Source of the DNA: Rickettsiales bacterium Ac37b
GTDB taxonomy: Bacteria; Pseudomonadota; Alphaproteobacteria; Rickettsiales; Arcanibacteraceae
DNA length: 64,000 nucleotides
Assembly: GCA_000746585.2 (NCBI GenBank)
Contig: CP009217.2
Coordinates: 434,001-498,000, forward strand
Direction: 5' to 3'
This document shows, piece by piece, positions 15,542 through 25,463 of this stretch (positions are counted from its first letter, which is position 1; every line of letters begins with the position of its first letter). Under the pieces are notes generated by a model that saw only the letters and a program-made list of their open reading frames with translations, did not search any database and was not told the DNA's origin. Position numbers and translations under genes: made by a program.

Positions 15542-17917
15542 TTAAACACGTAATTCTGCGCCAGTTTTTGCTTTAACACTGCTAATAATTGCATCACTTA
15601 ATTTCATAATTTCTTCTTCATTTAAGGTATGATCTTCTGCTTGCATGGTTACTGTTATTGCTACAGATTTTTTAGCTTCTGCATCTTGCTCATTAATATA
15701 AACATCAAATAATTGTATATCTTGAATAATTTTTTCATTGAGAGCTTTAACAGCATTAACAATACTTATTGCATCTTGTTCACAACCTAGCATAAATGCA
15801 TAATCTCTAGTTACAGCCTGATAATCAGAGACTACAAACGCTTTTCTTTTATTACGTATTTTGCTATCAATATTATGTAAATATATCTCAAATCCTACTA
15901 CTCTATTTTTGATATCAAGAGCTCGTAATATTTTAGGATGTAATTCCCCATAGCAAGCTATTTGCATCTTACCTAAATATAAACTTTCTGAACGCCCAGG
16001 ATGATACCAATTAGCACTATTAGAAGATCGCAAATTATTTTCATTAATACCAATTTCACTTAGTACAGCGATTAAATCTGCTTTCACATCAAAAACATCA
16101 TAATCTCTATAATCATTATATATATTACGCTGGTTATTTTTACCCGATCTAATGCCACTAGCTACCATATATTGCTGGTCAATGTTATCAAAAACCGGAC
16201 CTATTTCGAATAAAGAAATATCATTATAATTCCTAAATTGATTCTTTTTTAATGCCTCAAGCAAATTTGCTATTATACTTGGACGCATATAGTCTAATTC
16301 AGAATTTATTGGATTTTGTAATTTTAACTCTGATCTTAGCTCTCCAAATAATGCTGCTTTTTCACTAGACATGAATGACCAGGTTATTACTTCACTTAAG
16401 CCCCGCATAGCAAGCTTTTTTCGTGCTAAATTCATATTTTTATATTCAATTGGTATGTTATTAGCTTCTCCATTTATATATGGCATTGCTACAGGCGAAA
16501 TATTCTCATAACCATGTATACGTATTATTTCTTCTACTATATCAGCTTGTCCTTCAATATCTTGCCTCCAGGAGGGTATAAGTAACTTTAAGGTTTGACT
16601 TTCTTCGCTAACTATTTCAAAACCTAGCTTACCTAAAATTTCTTTAATTTTTATAACGGGCATCTCAATACCACCTAGAGATTCTATTTTTTTAACATTA
16701 AAATCCATAGTTTGGTGTTGATAGCCTAGTTGGTTGGAAGATACATAGCTACTCACCTCTCCGCCACAAATATCTAATATCATTTTAACTGCAAGACTTA
16801 ATCCTTTTTCTACAAATAATGGATCTACTCCTCTTTCAAAACGATAACGCGCATCACTATCAATAGTATGTAACCTGCCAGATTTTGCTATATTAATACG
16901 ATCAAAAAGCGCTGACTCTAAAAATATATTAGTAGTTTCGAGTGTACTGCTAGAAGCTATTCCCCCTATTATGCCGGCCATTCCCAAGATTTTTTCATCA
17001 TCGCTAATTACTACTTCACTTCCAGCAAAACTATATTCCTTGTTATTTAAAGCTAAGAATTTTTCACTAGCCTTTGCCTTTCGTGCGATTAATGATCCTT
17101 TTATTTTATCAGCATCATAAGCATGTAAAGGTCTACCAAAGCTATGACAAATATAGTTAGTAATATCTACGACTGCATTTATAGATTGCTGCCCAATATC
17201 TCTTAATATATCTTGTAGCCATTTAGGACTAGGCCTATTTTGAATATTTTTTATATAACATCCCATTAATAATGGACAAAGGCTATTGATATCTACTACT
17301 TTCACATTAATAGGGGAAGTAAAATGAGGTTTAAAATTTGGCACTTCAATAGGTCTTAAAGTTCCAATACCAGCTGCAGCTAAATCTCTTGCAACTCCAT
17401 ATATACCTAAACAATCTCCACGATTAGGAGTAATAGCTATCTCTATAGTAGAATCTTTTACATTTAAATAGTGAATTGCTTGAGCTCCCATAGATGCATC
17501 TACAGGTAATTCTATTATGCCATCGTGCCCACCTTCTATACCTAATTCTTCTGCAGAACATAACATTCCTTTACTTTCAACATCACGAATTTTTGATGCC
17601 TTAATTTGCATATTATTTGTAGGTATAATTGCACCAATAGGGGCCAAAACCACCTTAATGCCTTGTCTTGCATTAGGCGCTCCACACACTATTTGCAATA
17701 TTTCTTTACCATTATTTACTTTACACACTTTTAATTTATCAGCCTTCGGATGTGGCCCCGCTTCTATTATTTCAGCTACAATAAAAGGTTTTAATAATTT
17801 CTCCCTATTTACCACTTCCTCTACTTCTAGACCTATTTGAGTGAGTTTTTTTTCTATTACATCCAAATTTGCATCCGTATCAAGATAAGTTTTAAGCCAA
17901 TTTAAAGTTATTTGCAT
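15542..17917 (-). CDS. pheT: Phenylalanine-tRNA ligase beta subunit
   Basis: The beta subunit of the (alpha-beta)2 enzyme that charges tRNA-Phe and edits misacylated tyrosine. The 791 residues show the full bacterial architecture: N-terminal tRNA-binding OB domain (to about 150, with VCGAPNARQGIKVVLAPIGA), B3/B4 editing domains (NRGDCLGIYGVARDLAA), B5 domain, core domain and C-terminal ferredoxin-like anticodon-binding domain (VSDYQAVTRDYAFML). It starts 3 bases after the pheS stop, so the two are translated together. The end lies 38 bases from the convergent large cassette gene, without an obvious terminator between them. Confidence 0.97.
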   Translation of the reverse strand: MQITLNWLKTYLDTDANLDVIEKKLTQIGLEVEEVVNREKLLKPFIVAEIIEAGPHPKADKLKVCKVNNGKEILQIVCGAPNARQGIKVVLAPIGAIIPTNNMQIKASKIRDVESKGMLCSAEELGIEGGHDGIIELPVDASMGAQAIHYLNVKDSTIEIAITPNRGDCLGIYGVARDLAAAGIGTLRPIEVPNFKPHFTSPINVKVVDINSLCPLLMGCYIKNIQNRPSPKWLQDILRDIGQQSINAVVDITNYICHSFGRPLHAYDADKIKGSLIARKAKASEKFLALNNKEYSFAGSEVVISDDEKILGMAGIIGGIASSSTLETTNIFLESALFDRINIAKSGRLHTIDSDARYRFERGVDPLFVEKGLSLAVKMILDICGGEVSSYVSSNQLGYQHQTMDFNVKKIESLGGIEMPVIKIKEILGKLGFEIVSEESQTLKLLIPSWRQDIEGQADIVEEIIRIHGYENISPVAMPYINGEANNIPIEYKNMNLARKKLAMRGLSEVITWSFMSSEKAALFGELRSELKLQNPINSELDYMRPSIIANLLEALKKNQFRNYNDISLFEIGPVFDNIDQQYMVASGIRSGKNNQRNIYNDYRDYDVFDVKADLIAVLSEIGINENNLRSSNSANWYHPGRSESLYLGKMQIACYGELHPKILRALDIKNRVVGFEIYLHNIDSKIRNKRKAFVVSDYQAVTRDYAFMLGCEQDAISIVNAVKALNEKIIQDIQLFDVYINEQDAEAKKSVAITVTMQAEDHTLNEEEIMKLSDAIISSVKAKTGAELRV

Positions 17918-17920
17918 AAT

Positions 17921-18997
17921 TTATACTCCTAGCAATGAAAATCCGTAATGACGTAGCCATCTTATATCACTATCAAAAAACGTTCTCAAATCATTAATAC
18001 CATATTTCAGCATAGACATTCTTTCAACACCCAGACCAAAAGCAAATCCCTGATATTTACTAGGATCTATATTAACGTTTTCTAATACCTTATAATTTAC
18101 CATGCCACATCCTAAAATTTCTAACCAGCTATTTTCTCCTTTTTCTACCTGCTCAAATGTAGCTATTTTAAATTCATTATCTTTACGTATAAATGCTATA
18201 TCTACTTCGGCTGATGGCTCAGTAAAAGGGAAAAAACTAGGACGAAATCTTACAGCTATCGCATCATTTTCGAAAAAACGTTTAATAAATTCTAGTAAGC
18301 ATGATTTCAAATGCCCCATATGAATATTTTGGTCAATAAATAAACCTTCTATTTGATGAAACATTGGGGTATGCGTCATATCAGAATCTGAACGATAAGT
18401 ACGGCCTGGAACAACTACTTTAAAAGGAGGAGCTCCTGAGAGCATAGTACGAATCTGCACAGGAGATGTATGGGTACGTAAAAGTCTTACTTTTTCTTCA
18501 TTATGGTTCAAATAAAAAGTATCATGCATTTGACGTGCTGGATGATTTTCAGGTATGTTTAAAGCTGTAAAGTTATGAAAATCATCCTCAATATCAGGAC
18601 CTAAAGTAATCTTAAATCCTTGAGATACAAATATAGCAAGTATTTCATCTATAGTATGAGATATTGGATGTATCTTTCCATAAGAATATGGTCTTGCTGG
18701 TAAAGTTATATCGATTTTTTCATTTTGCAATTTTGCTTCTAAAAGCTGATCTAATAATTCTTGCTTCCTCTTTTCAATTAAAGTTTGCAGGTGATTTTTA
18801 AGGTTATTTAAATTAGCTCCTATAGCTTTACGCTCTTCTACAGAAAAACTACCCATATTTTTCATCAACAAAGTTACGCTACCATTCTTACCAAAATATT
18901 CAATACGAACTTTTTCTAAAGCTTCTATAGAAGTAGCAGTACTAATTTCCATGCTACAAGATTGTTTTATATTATCTAAATCCATTGTTTCTTTCAT
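17921..18997 (-). CDS. pheS: Phenylalanine-tRNA ligase alpha subunit
   Basis: The catalytic class II alpha subunit of phenylalanyl-tRNA synthetase, 358 residues, a normal length. An N-terminal coiled coil covers about residues 10-95. The class II motifs are visible: HPARQMHDTFYL (motif 1 area), LLRTHTSPVQIRTM and YRSDSDMTHTPMFHQIEG (motif 2), and GFAFGLGVERMSMLKYGI (motif 3). The first Met is used here; a second at residue 5 is an equally possible start because neither has a strong ribosome site. It is the first gene of the pheST pair. Confidence 0.97.
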   Translation of the reverse strand: MKETMDLDNIKQSCSMEISTATSIEALEKVRIEYFGKNGSVTLLMKNMGSFSVEERKAIGANLNNLKNHLQTLIEKRKQELLDQLLEAKLQNEKIDITLPARPYSYGKIHPISHTIDEILAIFVSQGFKITLGPDIEDDFHNFTALNIPENHPARQMHDTFYLNHNEEKVRLLRTHTSPVQIRTMLSGAPPFKVVVPGRTYRSDSDMTHTPMFHQIEGLFIDQNIHMGHLKSCLLEFIKRFFENDAIAVRFRPSFFPFTEPSAEVDIAFIRKDNEFKIATFEQVEKGENSWLEILGCGMVNYKVLENVNIDPSKYQGFAFGLGVERMSMLKYGINDLRTFFDSDIRWLRHYGFSLLGV

Positions 18998-19133
18998 GTT
19001 ACTAAATTTTGTTTAAAGAAAAACTTTGAAAAGTATTTTAAATGCTGTATATAATAAAGCAATTGTAAATAACATATACAAATTTTATGGTAATAATGTA
19101 AGGAAATCCTAATATAAATCAACATTATTTTAC

Positions 19134-19928
19134 TTAATTTATCCGAGCAGGATTAAAATGCTTAGAAAAATATTTATCTAAAGCCCGTTCAATAGTGCCA
19201 ACTATAAGCATTTGATAATTTTCAGTATGTAATAATAATTCTTCTTCGTCATTAGACAAATAACCTAATTCTATTAATACTGCCGGGGTATCTAGACCTT
19301 TTAACACTCTAAATCCTGCAAAACGATGGGTATTATTTAATAAAGGCAGTTTTTGTCCAAACATTCTAACTAATAGATGCGCAAATTCTGCAGATGCATT
19401 GCCTGTATTTCTACTCAATAATGCAATCAATGTTTCCTTTATTTCACGATGTTCTTTTTTAAAATTTTTAAAGGTATAATCCACGTTATTTTCTACACTA
19501 GCAAGCCTTGCGGCTTCTTTATCAGAAGCTTTTTCTGATAGTGTATAAACTGAAATGCCTCGCATCGAATAATTTTCATGGGCATCTGCATGTAAAGAAA
19601 TAAAAATATCAGAACGTAGCTGTTGAGCTTTTTTAATTCTAGTTTGCAGTGGCAAATATTTGTCTTCGCTACGTGTTAAAACAACTTTATATCTTTTTTT
19701 GCGTTCTAAAACCCTTTTAAGTAACTTAGCATAAGCTAAAGTTACATCTTTTTCATAACTAAATTGTCCTACTGCTCCAGGATCTTTACCACCATGACCA
19801 GCGTCTACTACCACTATAGGACGATAATTTTTACTTGCTAATACAGGGGTAGTCTTGCTATTTCCCAGGATAAAGCTTAATATAATACTGATAAAAAGTG
19901 ACTTTATTAACTTAATGTTATATTCCAT
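19134..19928 (-). CDS. N-acetylmuramoyl-L-alanine amidase (Amidase_3, AmiC type)
   Basis: A zinc amidase that cuts the amide bond between N-acetylmuramic acid and the peptide stem in the periplasm. It has an N-terminal signal peptide (about residues 10-31, FISIILSFILGNSKTTPVLA) and the Amidase_3 catalytic fold: zinc ligands in DAGHGGKDPGA and SLHADAH, a Glu in SYEKDVTLAYA, and the catalytic Glu in AVLIELGYLSN. At 264 residues it lacks the AMIN targeting domain of E. coli AmiC. Together with NagZ nearby it indicates that peptidoglycan is made or turned over in this organism. Confidence 0.93.
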   Translation of the reverse strand: MEYNIKLIKSLFISIILSFILGNSKTTPVLASKNYRPIVVVDAGHGGKDPGAVGQFSYEKDVTLAYAKLLKRVLERKKRYKVVLTRSEDKYLPLQTRIKKAQQLRSDIFISLHADAHENYSMRGISVYTLSEKASDKEAARLASVENNVDYTFKNFKKEHREIKETLIALLSRNTGNASAEFAHLLVRMFGQKLPLLNNTHRFAGFRVLKGLDTPAVLIELGYLSNDEEELLLHTENYQMLIVGTIERALDKYFSKHFNPARIN

Positions 19929-20299
19929 TCACTACGTTACTTTAAAAAAATAATCAATATCTATAGCTTTTTATAGAGTAATTTATTATATATCTTAAAA
20001 TAAAGGTATAATCTATTTAATAGAAATAGGAAATTATATTTTAAAAAAAACAAGATAGAAAATATAATTAAGAGTGTAGTGTGTTAATCACTCATATAAG
20101 AGCTCGAACTATGTTAAAAAACTATGTATTTATTTTGTTATACAGCATATATCGCTAGATTTCTAGTTGCCTTAATATAGGTATATTTAAATGTGCTTAT
20201 CAGATAACACTTAATATAAAACAATCTATCTTGTTATTAGTAGACAGTTTTTATACTCAATTTACTTAAGAGACGATTTTTAAAAGGAGTTTATATCCA
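19929..20299. other. Divergent intergenic region, probable long rne leader
   Basis: This 371-base AT-rich stretch separates the divergent amidase and RNase E/G genes. No ORF, tRNA or recognisable riboswitch is seen. RNase E mRNAs in other bacteria have long structured leaders used for self-regulation, and a small hairpin is visible (GAGTGTAGTGTGTTAATCAC and CACTC nearby, 20070-20094), but that role here is only a possibility. Confidence 0.4.
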
Positions 20300-22462
20300 A
20301 TGCAAAAGAAAATTTTTGTTGATGCAAATAATACAAATGATATTAGAGTTGTTGTATACGAAAACAACCTAATACAAGAATATGACGATGAAGCAGCTAT
20401 TAGAAAGCAAATTAAAGGTAATATCTATTTAGCAAAAGTAACTAGAGTAGAACCATCTTTACAAGCTGCATTTATAGATTATGGCGCTGAGAAGCATGGA
20501 TTTCTACCGTTTGCAGAAATTCATCCTGATTATTACCAAATACCACTAGCTGATAGACAGGGCACATCTGAGGAATCTTCTGATACAAATGACTATGAGA
20601 GAGAAGACATTAGATATCAAGTCAGAGCTATTACCCCTCCTGAATATAGCAATGAGGATGAAAATGAGGAACTAGAATCTACTACAGACATTGTAGCTAA
20701 TGATGATAATTCTTCTGATAAGAATATAGATACTAATTTTTCTGATAATAATATTTTACAAGATGAAGATTTTTCTCAATCAGAAGAAATTATTGATAAT
20801 AAAGTCAGTGACAGTATCGAGGAAGAACTTGAGGAAAGTAGAAATAATGTACGTAACACTTTATATAAGCAATATAAAATACAGGACGTAATAAAACGTA
20901 ATCAAGTTATCTTAGTACAAGTTATTAAAGAAGAACGTGGTAATAAGGGAGCATCCTTTACAAGTTATATATCTCTTGCTGGAAGATATTGTGTATTGAT
21001 GCCTAATGCTGCAAGACAAGGAGGCGTCTCACGTAAAATAAATAATTTTGAAGATAGAAAAAGACTAAAGCTCATTATTGATGATCTCAGTATACCTGAT
21101 GGTTCAAGTGTAATAATACGCACAGCTGGATCAAATAAAACTAAAATAGCTATAAGACGTGACTACAATTATTTAGTAAGACTCTGGAATAGCATTCGTG
21201 AAACTACTCTGACAGCAACCACTCCTGCATTTATTCATGCAGAAGGAGATTTAATAAAACGTACAATTCGTGATCTTTATGACGATAGTATTAGCGAAAT
21301 ACTTATTCATGGTGAACAAGTGTATAAAACTGCCAAAGATTTTATGAAAATCATTATACCTTCTCATACCAATAAAGTGAAACAATATAAGGGCAAATCA
21401 CCTATTTTTTGTAGGTATAATATAGAAGAGCAAATAGCTTCTCTATATAATCCTGTAGTACAATTATCTTCTGGAGGTTATCTTGTGATTAACCACACTG
21501 AAGCTTTAATAGCTATTGATGTCAATTCAGGAAAATCAACCTCAGAACGTAATATAGAAGAAACAGCTTTTAAAACTAATATTGAAGCTGCCTATGAAAT
21601 AGCAAGACAACTAAGATTAAGAGATTTATCTGGACTCATCGTAATTGATTTTATTGATATGGTAGAATTACGTAATCGCAGATTAGTAGAGAAAGCTTTC
21701 AAAGAAAGTTTACAATTTGATAGAGCACGGATTCAAGTGAGTATGATTAGTAGTTTAGGCCTACTTGAAATGTCTAGACAAAGATTAAAGCCTAGCTTTA
21801 TGGAAATCAATACTACAAAATGTGAAGCATGTAACGGTAAAGGCAGTGTACGTACTGTTAACGCTCAAACTGAAATGATTTTACGTACTATAGAAAATGA
21901 AGTATACAAAGGTAGTTTTTCTGATGCAATTAATGTATATGCCCATTTCGATGTAATATCTTATATCTTAAATCATAAACGTAATGATGTATTAAAAATA
22001 GAAAAACAATATTCATTAAAAATTTATTTTAAGGTTGATATTGCTATTTTAAATACCCCTGATAGCTTTTCCATAGAAAAGGTAGATCTATCTTTGTCTA
22101 GAGAAAGCACAATACCAATTAGTATAGCTCCAGAATATGGTAATATTACTGATGAAGAAAATTATCAAGAAGAATATATGCCTACTACCCCAGAAAATAT
22201 GGAAAATCATCGTACTTCTTCTCATGAACACTATTCTAACAAAAAATTTAAACGTGGTAATTTTGATAATAGAAAACGTAGTAGAGATTTAGGTAAACCC
22301 CCACTAAACAAAAAGAAAATTTCTAGATCTCATTCCAAATTTAATCATTATGATAAAAGAAATGAATTTTCTAGAAATCATACCAATAAATCTAGCAATG
22401 TTCCCGAAAAATCAGCAGGTGGTTTATTAAAAAGTCTATGGAATAAAATAACCTCTAGTTAA
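20300..22462 (+). CDS. rne: Ribonuclease E/G
   Basis: The single-strand endoribonuclease that starts mRNA decay and processes rRNA. Of 720 residues, the catalytic part is residues 1 to about 600: an S1 domain starting GNIYLAKVTRVEPSLQAAFIDYG is split by an acidic Asp/Glu/Ser insert (about 85-195) as in alphaproteobacterial RNase E. The 5'-sensor and DNase-I-like domains follow with LIAIDVNSGKST and GLIVIDFIDM, and the zinc link is CEACNGKG near 510. The C-terminal ~100 residues are basic and disordered (KKFKRGNFDNRKRSR), a probable RNA-binding tail much shorter than E. coli's degradosome scaffold. The ribosome site is AAAAGGAG. Confidence 0.93.
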   Translation: MQKKIFVDANNTNDIRVVVYENNLIQEYDDEAAIRKQIKGNIYLAKVTRVEPSLQAAFIDYGAEKHGFLPFAEIHPDYYQIPLADRQGTSEESSDTNDYEREDIRYQVRAITPPEYSNEDENEELESTTDIVANDDNSSDKNIDTNFSDNNILQDEDFSQSEEIIDNKVSDSIEEELEESRNNVRNTLYKQYKIQDVIKRNQVILVQVIKEERGNKGASFTSYISLAGRYCVLMPNAARQGGVSRKINNFEDRKRLKLIIDDLSIPDGSSVIIRTAGSNKTKIAIRRDYNYLVRLWNSIRETTLTATTPAFIHAEGDLIKRTIRDLYDDSISEILIHGEQVYKTAKDFMKIIIPSHTNKVKQYKGKSPIFCRYNIEEQIASLYNPVVQLSSGGYLVINHTEALIAIDVNSGKSTSERNIEETAFKTNIEAAYEIARQLRLRDLSGLIVIDFIDMVELRNRRLVEKAFKESLQFDRARIQVSMISSLGLLEMSRQRLKPSFMEINTTKCEACNGKGSVRTVNAQTEMILRTIENEVYKGSFSDAINVYAHFDVISYILNHKRNDVLKIEKQYSLKIYFKVDIAILNTPDSFSIEKVDLSLSRESTIPISIAPEYGNITDEENYQEEYMPTTPENMENHRTSSHEHYSNKKFKRGNFDNRKRSRDLGKPPLNKKKISRSHSKFNHYDKRNEFSRNHTNKSSNVPEKSAGGLLKSLWNKITSS

Positions 22463-22474
22463 TATAAAAGCAAC

Positions 22475-22504
22475 CTACACCATAATTACATAATTATGGT
22501 GTAG
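22475..22504. terminator. Perfect 14-bp hairpin between convergent genes
   Basis: CTACACCATAATTA, two loop bases, then TAATTATGGTGTAG form a perfect stem 13 bases after the rne stop and 31 bases before the end of the convergent gene. There is no U-tract on either side, so it may act as a 3'-end stabiliser or as a two-way terminator needing help. Confidence 0.6.
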
Positions 22505-22534
22505 CATACCAGTAAAGTAGTAACATAATTTACA

Positions 22535-23152
22535 TTATGCAATTGTAGTTAATTCTACATCGCATGATAAATTACATGTTCCTACTTTACCAACAAAACT
22601 GACATGTCCCTCCGAATCATCAGCTATATTATTGGTATTTAAAGACATAATATCGCATGCTAAAGTACAAGTTTTATCAAAATTACCACTAATATTAATA
22701 CTGCCTGGCGTAGGTGTAGGTTCTGGTGCAGGTGTAGGCTCTGGCGTAGGTATAGGTTCTAATTTTGTAACAGGAAAATCGGCATTACAGTTATAACCAC
22801 CTTTATCTAAATTAAATTTTGTACATGTCTTCTGTAACACATCTTTAACAGATGCTTGATTATTTACACCCGCTTCTGACCATATAGGTTTATTTACTTC
22901 CCACATAATCATTCCATCAAATTTATTAGCATTTTTAACTAAGATTTGATCTAGTTGTTCATTAGTCAATAACATTTTTTTACGACCTTCATCATCAGCA
23001 GGATAAGCTGGCCTACCTATTTCAAATCCGAAAGCTAATTTAGATTGAATATCAAATTGCTTAGGAACTACAGATTCTACTGGTCCAGCTCCTTGGATGG
23101 TTTTGATTGTACCAGCTTCATTTTTTTTCAAAAACATATGCGTAAGACTCAT
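22535..23152 (-). CDS. C-terminal fragment resembling a GH18 chitinase, with Pro-Thr linker and Cys-rich tail
   Basis: The first ~115 residues read like the end of a glycoside hydrolase 18 barrel: LAFGFEIGRPAYPADD, then LTNEQLDQIL, then FDGMIMWEVNKPIW and ASVKDVLQKTC. The catalytic DxxDxDxE strand that should lie upstream is absent, and the 232 bases before the start hold no coding sequence. A linker PIPTPEPTPAPEPTPTPG at about 135 leads to a ~55-residue domain with four Cys (KTCTLACDIM, GTCNLSCDVE), possibly carbohydrate binding. No clear ribosome site precedes the ATG. It is either a decayed chitinase or a retained tail domain. The GH18 match is from memory of family motifs. Confidence 0.5.
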   Translation of the reverse strand: MSLTHMFLKKNEAGTIKTIQGAGPVESVVPKQFDIQSKLAFGFEIGRPAYPADDEGRKKMLLTNEQLDQILVKNANKFDGMIMWEVNKPIWSEAGVNNQASVKDVLQKTCTKFNLDKGGYNCNADFPVTKLEPIPTPEPTPAPEPTPTPGSINISGNFDKTCTLACDIMSLNTNNIADDSEGHVSFVGKVGTCNLSCDVELTTIA

Positions 23153-23384
23153 TAATTTTTCTGATAGTCATAATTTTTAATTATTATAAAAAAAATTAAG
23201 CGTTTTTAATATTTACTTTTTATTAATTATCACCAAGTAAAATATTATTTTTTTTGAAATCAAAGATAATAAAGTAATTCTAATTACTAAAATTAAACCA
23301 TTCAGATTGGTCGAGCACCTTTAATTAAATTTAAAAAGCTATGGTAGTGTTAAATAATAGTAATATTTTCAATTTTACTTAAAA

Positions 23385-24422
23385 TTACCATGTATGCTTA
23401 GCTTTAAGCGATGCAATACGATTATATGCAATATCAATCTGCTGTTTACTAATTTTATTATCATGTAATGCATCTATAATAATTTTTTTAACACTATGTG
23501 GGATATTTTCAGGTTCATTAAATTCTGGAGCTGTACTATATGCTGCTTTATTAGAAGAAAATAGCAAAATATCACAACTTGCCTTAACAGCTAGTATTAT
23601 AGCTTCATGTAATGGATAGTATTTGATAATTGCTCCCATAAATAAATCGTCACTGATAATAACTCCATTAAAACCTTTATCTCTTAATAATGACTTAATG
23701 GTTATAGGAGATAAGGTTGCTGGATAATCCTTATCAAAATTTTTATTTAATATATGAGCTGTCATAATCATATCCACTTTATCTTTCTCAATAAGTGCAT
23801 AAAATGGTACTAACTCTTTTAAATCAAATGTCTCAGTAACATCAGTAAGTCCATGATGACTATCTGAAGTTGCGAAACCATGACCTGGAAAGTGTTTTAG
23901 AGAGGTAAAGATTTTATTTTTATGATGCGCATCAATAAAAGCTGCAGCATAATCAATAATTATAGAAGTTTGATCTGAAAAACTCCGTTGAAGTTTTCCT
24001 ATAACTGGACATGGATTTTTAATATTATTCACATCTACAATAGGTGCAAAATTCAAATTAATACTATAACTATTTAGCTCATGTGCCATATGGAAATATA
24101 GCTCTTCTGCCTGGCTCAGAGAATATTCCCTTGCAACAAATTCAGCGGTAGGATATCCATTAAAACCCTTATCTTTTGATAATCTTTCTACTTTTCCTCC
24201 TTCTTGATCAACAGCAATAAATACATCTTTATTAGCCTTTTTTAGACTATCAGTTAAATTTTTCAGCTGCTGTGGAGATTCAATATTATATTTATATAAG
24301 ATTACTCCTCCAATCATACTCTGTTCTAAATAAGATATTACGAGTTTTACCCCAGGATCCGTAGGATATTTACCGTGAAAACCTATCATAATCATATTGC
24401 AAATTTTTTGTTCTAAATTCAT
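23385..24422 (-). CDS. nagZ: Beta-N-acetylhexosaminidase (GH3)
   Basis: NagZ removes N-acetylglucosamine from anhydro-muropeptides in peptidoglycan recycling, in the cytoplasm; there is no signal peptide. The GH3 fold is complete in 345 residues: FIAVDQEGGKVERL, the signature KHFPGHGFATSDSHHG with its catalytic Asp-His pair, and VIISDDLFMGAI with the nucleophile Asp. It is the last gene of a five-gene minus-strand run (tpiA, secG, pyrG, epimerase, nagZ), starting 26 bases after the epimerase stop. Confidence 0.93.
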   Translation of the reverse strand: MNLEQKICNMIMIGFHGKYPTDPGVKLVISYLEQSMIGGVILYKYNIESPQQLKNLTDSLKKANKDVFIAVDQEGGKVERLSKDKGFNGYPTAEFVAREYSLSQAEELYFHMAHELNSYSINLNFAPIVDVNNIKNPCPVIGKLQRSFSDQTSIIIDYAAAFIDAHHKNKIFTSLKHFPGHGFATSDSHHGLTDVTETFDLKELVPFYALIEKDKVDMIMTAHILNKNFDKDYPATLSPITIKSLLRDKGFNGVIISDDLFMGAIIKYYPLHEAIILAVKASCDILLFSSNKAAYSTAPEFNEPENIPHSVKKIIIDALHDNKISKQQIDIAYNRIASLKAKHTW

Positions 24423-24448
24423 AATCTACCTATCTTTATTCATAGCTA

Positions 24449-25420
24449 TTATACTTTATAATAACTTCTAAACCATTCAACAAATCTTTCTAAACCTTGT
24501 TTAATATCAGTTTGAGGCTTAAAGTTAAGATCTCTTATGGAATCAGTAATATCTGCATATGTATCCTGCACATCTCCAGGCTGCATTTCTTCTTCAACAA
24601 CAATTGCCTTTTTACCTATACATTCTTCTAAAATTTTTAAAAAGTCTTTTAATAGAACACTATTGTTATTACCTAAATTATATATTTTATAAGGAGGTGT
24701 TTGTGTAATAGGAGGCTTATTTATACATCCTATAATACCTGCTACAATATCATCTATATATGTAAAATCGCGCCTCATCTCTCCACGATTAAATAATTTT
24801 AAAGGTTTTCCATCAATAATAGCCTTAGTAAATAAGTATACAGCCATGTCTGGCCTTCCCCACGGGCCATATACAGTAAAAAACCTAAGCACCGTCATAG
24901 GTATTTTATATAAATGGCTATAGCTATAAGCCATTAATTCACCTGAAGACTTTGTTGCGGCATATAATGAAATAGGCTTTTTGGTATTATCCTCTACTTT
25001 TAATGGCATATTAACCCCATTACCATATACTGAACTAGAGCTAGCTGAAATAAAATGTTCAAGCAAGGGTAATCTTCTACTTAGCTCTAACATATTAATT
25101 AGACCTTGTATATTACTAGAGATATAGGTAAATGGATTTTCTAGAGAATAACGAACTCCAGCTTGAGCAGCTAAATTTATAATAATACGAGTTTTACTAT
25201 ATTGCTCGCTTAAAGATAATATTGCATTTGTATCAGATATATCTAACTTTTCAAATGTAAAATTATTATAGTGTTTAAGTATTTCTAATCTATCTAATTT
25301 TAATTTTACATTATAGTAATCATTAAGATTATCTATACCTAATACTTGCCTACCTTCCTGCAACAAAAACTTTGCAACATGAAAGCCTATAAACCCACCT
25401 ACACCAGTTATAATAATCAT
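24449..25420 (-). CDS. NAD-dependent nucleotide-sugar epimerase, UDP-glucuronate 4-epimerase type
   Basis: A short-chain dehydrogenase-type epimerase (323 residues) probably acting on a UDP-sugar for envelope glycans. The NAD motif is GVGGFIGFHVAKFL, the catalytic pair is YAATK in SLYAATKSSGELM, and LAAQAGVRYSLENPFTYI plus RFFTVYGPWGRPDMA are typical of the UDP-glucuronate 4-epimerase (LpsL/CapI) branch. Exact substrate cannot be fixed by eye. It is the fourth gene of the tpiA-secG-pyrG run, 43 bases after pyrG. Confidence 0.88.
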   Translation of the reverse strand: MIIITGVGGFIGFHVAKFLLQEGRQVLGIDNLNDYYNVKLKLDRLEILKHYNNFTFEKLDISDTNAILSLSEQYSKTRIIINLAAQAGVRYSLENPFTYISSNIQGLINMLELSRRLPLLEHFISASSSSVYGNGVNMPLKVEDNTKKPISLYAATKSSGELMAYSYSHLYKIPMTVLRFFTVYGPWGRPDMAVYLFTKAIIDGKPLKLFNRGEMRRDFTYIDDIVAGIIGCINKPPITQTPPYKIYNLGNNNSVLLKDFLKILEECIGKKAIVVEEEMQPGDVQDTYADITDSIRDLNFKPQTDIKQGLERFVEWFRSYYKV

Positions 25421-25463
25421 ATTGCTTTAACTTTCATAAATTAACCAGTAAATAGGACATAAT

